Assembly (NCBI GenBank): GCA_947623455.1
Contig: OX392529.1
Coordinates: 4,464,001-4,528,000, forward strand
Origin: Mimachlamys varia
Taxonomy: Eukaryota; Mollusca; Bivalvia; Pectinida; Pectinidae
Direction: 5' to 3'
DNA: 64,000 nucleotides
Below are positions 62,301 through 64,000 of this stretch, in pieces. The notes beneath the pieces were generated by a model that saw only the letters and a list, made by a program, of their open reading frames with translations, was not told the DNA's origin and made no database searches. The translations under genes and the position numbers were made by a program. The first letter of the stretch is position 1. Every line of letters starts with the position of its first letter.

Positions 62301-63189
62301 CCCTTTCACTGACCCTTCTTCTATATTGTTTTCCACGGAACTAAACAATGTAGCTATAATTAGATAATTAGCGATCTAAAACACTTCCAATACCTGACCT
62401 TACTATTTGTCTGAAATGCATCCCCTTGTAACATCATAGTACACCACAATGTTGGTAGCTAGAATCTGTTGCTGATTGTCCCAGTAACTTTAAAGTGATT
62501 GCTCAGGAGCTGCTACCTTATATGGTTAGTAACTAGCGTTGATATATACCTAGAACTTACTTATAGCAGGTTGTTTGTTTCTTTGAAGATGTTTTGAGAA
62601 AAACAGAGACAACCTCTAGTATCTGTTTATAGGTTGTATGTTGGTGTATGCTATGGACAACGGAAACCCTCCTCGCAGGGATCTCATCATCAACCCACCA
62701 GAAGATGAGGTAAGTACTACAGGATGAGGAAGGGCTAGATACGACATCAAAAGTCAGGTAAGACATTGTTAGGCTAGGTACGACATCAAAAGTCAGGTAA
62801 GACATTGTTAGGCTAGGTACAACACCAAAAGTCAGGTAACACATTGTTAGGCTAGGTACAACACCAAAAGTCAGGTAACACATTGTTAGGCTAGGTACAA
62901 CACATGTGAGTATTTCATGTCTAGTACAGTTTGTGTCACCTTTATCAATCATATGTGAGTATATGGTAATGTATTATAAACATTTTGTATTTCAGGACAA
63001 TTATAAGCCAACTGACATTCCTTCAGATGCTGTTGGACCTAAAGTGTACTACAAACCTCAAGAGTTACCTCCCCTTCTTGAGTACATTGAGATACTAGTT
63101 TCGAATGTGGTATCTCCTGGTCTGTTCTGGATGCAGGTCCGTGGGAAAAAAACAACATTTAACCTAGATAAGTGCATGGATCAAATAGA
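46343..63189 (+). CDS. TDRD5: TDRD5-like LOTUS/Tudor protein, four LOTUS domains (3' partial)
   Basis: Eight exons (46343-47354, 48789-48928, 51467-51523, 56410-56602, 57293-57420, 58627-58735, 62633-62709, 62996-63189) join with matching phases into 636 codons and continue beyond the window. TDRD5 and TDRD7 act in germ granules in piRNA biogenesis and transposon control; the first (extended) LOTUS of this family binds the Vasa/DDX4 helicase. Visible domains: LOTUS1 ~8-77 (IPFRELGYTTLEDLLKDMPD), an RG-rich linker, LOTUS2 ~147-220 (LGFNSMKDLLDSLPD), a Ser/Arg-rich linker, LOTUS3 ~373-452 (GVWAIQLPAKY, GDWLCFDA), LOTUS4 ~481-555 (VLPFKELGF), then the Tudor start LVSNVVSPGLFWMQV at ~605. LOTUS2 resembles TDRD5 more than TDRD7. 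Orthology to TDRD7 is the main alternative. Confidence 0.85.
47748..48181. mobile_element. 434-bp MITE with TA duplication
   Basis: Inverted ends TTTAGGGCACTTT (left) and AAAGTGCCCTAAA (right) are flanked by TA at 47746-47747 and 48182-48183. Inner sequence is non-coding. TA duplication suggests a Tc1/mariner-type mobiliser. It lies in TDRD5-like intron 1. Confidence 0.75.
48331..48412 (+). mobile_element. tRNA-like SINE head or tRNA relic
   Basis: It has a tRNA D-arm/A-box (AGATAGCTCAGTAGGGTAGAG) and a degraded B-box (CTTGTTGAATCCC) at roughly tRNA spacing. The T-arm is damaged, so a working tRNA is unlikely. Confidence 0.5.
48789..48928 (+). CDS. TDRD5: TDRD5-like exon 2
   Basis: The acceptor is attatcag at 48781-48788 and the donor CAG|GTAATA at 48928/48929. 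It encodes an Arg/Gly/Ser linker and the first helix of LOTUS3 (VVQNNIRQ). Phases 1 and 0. Confidence 0.82.
49360..51310. repeat. 48-bp tandem array (~40 units) in TDRD5-like intron 2
   Basis: The unit is tatatagtaagtaatatact + cccttgtcttacatcacacc + aaccccaa. Two alternating types (acaccacaccaaccccaa versus acatcacaccaacccaaa) form a ~96-bp dimer in the central part. As 48 is divisible by three, the minus strand stays open for 306 codons (GWCGVRQGSILLTIYW) and the plus strand for 198. Each unit carries the 5' splice-site consensus GTAAGT on the host-gene strand. Confidence 0.95.
51467..51523 (+). CDS. TDRD5: TDRD5-like exon 3 (57 nt, LOTUS3)
   Basis: The acceptor is cttttgacag, ending at 51466, and the donor ATG|GTATTT at 51523/51524, both phase 0. 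It encodes ILEEEKEGVWAIQLPAKYM, which bridges exons 2 and 4 into a continuous LOTUS fold (GVW..QLP..Y). Too short for an open-frame scan; found by domain continuity. Confidence 0.8.
51855..52040 (-). mobile_element. tRNA-derived SINE (minus strand)
   Basis: The minus strand reads an A-box-like TGATGCAGTGGATAGC, a B-box GGTTTGATTCCCC, and the conserved animal SINE body with GTGGGTTTTCT and GGTTTCCTCCTGCAATAA. It lies in TDRD5-like intron 3. Confidence 0.75.
52257..56249 (-). mobile_element. ~4.0-kb decayed DDE (Harbinger/ISL2EU-like) DNA transposon
   Basis: Ends match as 16-bp inverted repeats (AAAGGGCCTGTTTCCA at 52257; its complement ending at 56249) and are flanked by GAT on both sides (52254-52256, 56250-52). 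The insertion split an AT-rich repeat (tttatttataaatttaatat), whose halves lie on each side. The minus strand carries remains of a transposase (53230-55150). The right end is 160 bp before TDRD5-like exon 4. A 2-bp AT duplication is an alternative reading. Confidence 0.82.
53230..55150 (-). pseudogene. Transposase relic: DDE_Tnp_4-type core with SWIM zinc finger
   Basis: A Cys-containing N-terminal part starts at 55148 (MDGKCVGEGCQLYF) with in-frame stops. A piece with RVCSIHLIG follows (54797 down). The main catalytic frame is 54543-53758, with D in AILDGSYIY, D in VVVDRGFRD and E in WIVESYHGRLKHW, the DDE triad order of PIF/Harbinger-related ISL2EU-like enzymes. After further stops, 53562-53230 encodes a SWIM finger (CQCPVGERTMGMCAH). 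Frame changes near 54545-54600 and several stops show it is inactive. Confidence 0.82.
56410..56602 (+). CDS. TDRD5: TDRD5-like exon 4 (LOTUS3, C-terminal half)
   Basis: The acceptor is ttgatcag, ending at 56409, and the donor AGAG|GTGTGT at 56602/56603, phase 1. It encodes KRYKKELSFRDYGYWNLVEM, LASLPDLMRLERP and GDWLCFDARL. Confidence 0.88.
57293..57420 (+). CDS. TDRD5: TDRD5-like exon 5 (start of LOTUS4)
   Basis: The acceptor is tttgagcag, ending at 57292, and the donor AAG|GTAATT at 57420/57421, phase 0. It encodes FDSQLEEKIRQVLQCKPRGV and PLNEFSGLYK, the first half of a LOTUS winged helix. Confidence 0.87.
58627..58735 (+). CDS. TDRD5: TDRD5-like exon 6 (LOTUS4)
   Basis: The acceptor is ttttttacag, ending at 58626, and the donor GATG|GTAACA at 58735/58736, phase 1. 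It encodes DLTGEVLPFKELGFDKIEFF and MIPLADSVVHLEYKGD. The longer frame from 58504 reads through intron. Confidence 0.87.
58973..61189. mobile_element. ~2.2-kb TTAA-flanked non-autonomous element
   Basis: Inverted ends AGGGGCATCCCGTGAAAG (left, about 58975) and CTTTCACGGGATGCCCCT (right, ending about 61183) are each flanked by TTAA. No transposase frame lies inside. It contains a nested foldback element at 59544-60029. It lies in TDRD5-like intron 6. Confidence 0.8.
59544..60029. mobile_element. Foldback element with ~146-bp inverted arms
   Basis: Arms 59545-59690 and 59883-60028 are reverse complements with only a few mismatches. They start GTAGACAAGGGTTATAC and include ACGCACGTGTGTATGTGTTG. 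A ~190-bp spacer separates them. Flanks are TA-rich (possible TA duplication). The high arm identity suggests a young insertion. Confidence 0.88.
61306..62131 (+). mobile_element. TTAGCTCACC-family element with ~150-bp units carrying TCAAGGTCA palindromes
   Basis: Starts TTAGCTCACCTGGCCCG and ends AGGTGAGCGATGCAGG with the GGCCCATTGGGCC hairpin and TCTTGTGTT. It has four to five internal units of about 150 bp (cttcttctgaaataccaaaa). Units include TGACCTTGA-N7-TCAAGGTCA, perfect at 61393-61417, 61683-61707 and 61828-61852. It lies in TDRD5-like intron 6. Confidence 0.85.
62633..62709 (+). CDS. TDRD5: TDRD5-like exon 7
   Basis: The acceptor is ctgtttatag, ending at 62632, and the donor GAG|GTAAGT at 62709/62710. 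It completes a Gly codon and encodes CMLVYAMDNGNPPRRDLI, the last strand of LOTUS4 and a linker. Confidence 0.8.
62720..62900. repeat. 39-bp minisatellite (4-5 units) in TDRD5-like intron 7
   Basis: The unit is ggctaggtacgacatcaaaa + gtcaggtaagacattgtta. Every unit has CAGGTAAG or CAGGTAAC, close to a 5' splice site, and lies just after the true donor. A 131-codon minus-strand frame across it is an artefact of the 39-bp period. Confidence 0.85.
62996..63189 (+). CDS. TDRD5: TDRD5-like exon 8 (start of Tudor domain)
   Basis: The acceptor is tgtatttcag, ending at 62995, and the donor ATAGA|GTAAGT at 63189/63190, phase 2. It encodes LEYIEILVSNVVSPGLFWMQ, the first strands of an extended Tudor domain. 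The rest lies beyond the window. Confidence 0.87.
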
Positions 63190-63317
63190 GTAAGTATAGA
63201 CAGCCATTATGGGTAACCACTTGACAGTTCAGAATAAAGTTATAAAAGGCTAAGTTTGTTTTGAACAGGAACAGGACCTCATTGTAATATCAGACTTCAG
63301 GTGTCCAGCTACACACT

Positions 63318-63978
63318 GTTAACTCACCTGGCGCGGAGGGCTAAGTGAGCTTATGCTTTGGTACAGCGTCTATCCAGCATTAACTTTGTTTACTTAAAAA
63401 ACAACTTCTTCCAATAACCGAAAGGCCCAAGGTACTGATATTGGGCCATAAGTATGTTTGAATGAAGGGTTACCAAGTTTGTTCAAATGGATGACCTTTA
63501 CCAACTTTTTAGGTCACAGGATTCAAATGCATTTTAAATCACAATCCATTTTCTTCTCAATAACTGAAAGGCCCAAAACTATAGGCCAATGGCATGCTAG
63601 GATGAAGGGCTATGAAGCTTGTTCAAGTGAATGACCTGGGCATATATTCAAGATTACAGGGGTCAAATATTTCTAAAGCCTTTAAAGTCTCAATAACCAA
63701 GAAGCCAAGAGTTAAAACTGGCCAGTTACATGCTGCAGTGAAGTGCTAGCTAGTAAGTTTGTTCTAGTGATTGAATGATTTAAATTCAAGGTCAAATGTC
63801 AAGATTTTTAAAGACTTATCCTGAATAAACATATTATGATGGTCCCTTGGTGTTATAAGGTTCTTTTGAATTTGAAACTGATATTTTGCCAGTAATTTGA
63901 TTTTAGTCCACTGTTAGGATTTCAAATTATGTGGGATTTCTATTAGGTGAGTGATTCAGGCCTATTAGGCCTCTTATT
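63318..63978 (+). mobile_element. TTAGCTCACC-family element at the window end
   Basis: Starts TTAACTCACCTGGCGCGGAG with GTGAGCTTATGC and has two to three diverged internal units (gatgacctttacc ... aggtcacagg). It ends TTAGGTGAGTGATTCAGGCC plus TATTAGGCCTCTTATTGG. It lies in the intron after exon 8. Confidence 0.75.
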
Positions 63979-64000
63979 GGTCTAAACATTTTGGCTAGCA

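Overview
The window is animal nuclear DNA and most likely comes from a bivalve mollusc, perhaps scallop-like. Its genes are split by GT-AG introns. Much of it is minisatellite, and it carries a family of dispersed repeats starting TTAGCTCACCTGG and ending in a GGCCC/GGGCC hairpin, a type I associate with bivalve genomes. There is no prokaryotic gene organisation. The organism call is inference from gene families and repeats.

Layout. (1) 590-3041 (+): the 3' part of a glycoside-hydrolase family 31 gene of the MYORG type, whose two catalytic aspartates are both replaced. (2) 3171-21487: about 18 kb made mostly of eight unrelated tandem arrays (units near 40, 44, 29, 31, 36, 21, 41 and 38 bp). 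(3) 21868-25844: copies of the TTAGCTCACC family, one with a 157-bp central array. (4) 26001-28226 (-): a complete two-exon GH31/MYORG-like gene with a signal peptide and intact catalytic residues. It faces gene 1 tail to tail and shares its last intron position and phase. (5) 28.2-35.6 kb: non-coding, with a 148-bp degenerate repeat, a tRNA-derived SINE, and a LINE reverse-transcriptase relic interrupted by a TTAA-flanked MITE. (6) 35707-39262 (+): a three-exon SLC39A7 (ZIP7) zinc transporter gene. (7) 41567-44100: a 39-bp array. (8) 46343 to beyond the window end (+): at least eight exons of a TDRD5-like germline gene with four LOTUS domains and the start of a Tudor domain. Its introns hold a 48-bp array, three MITE or foldback elements, a SINE, a 4-kb decayed DDE transposon and two TTAGCTCACC elements.

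How the genes relate. The two GH31 genes look like an inverted duplicate in which one copy kept, and the other lost, glycosidase chemistry. ZIP7 (zinc release from the ER/Golgi) and the TDRD5-like protein (germ granule and piRNA pathway) have no evident functional link to them or to each other; as in most animal genomes the neighbourhood is not an operon. The long open frames in the 36-, 39-, 48- and 21-bp arrays follow from unit lengths divisible by three and are not called as genes.
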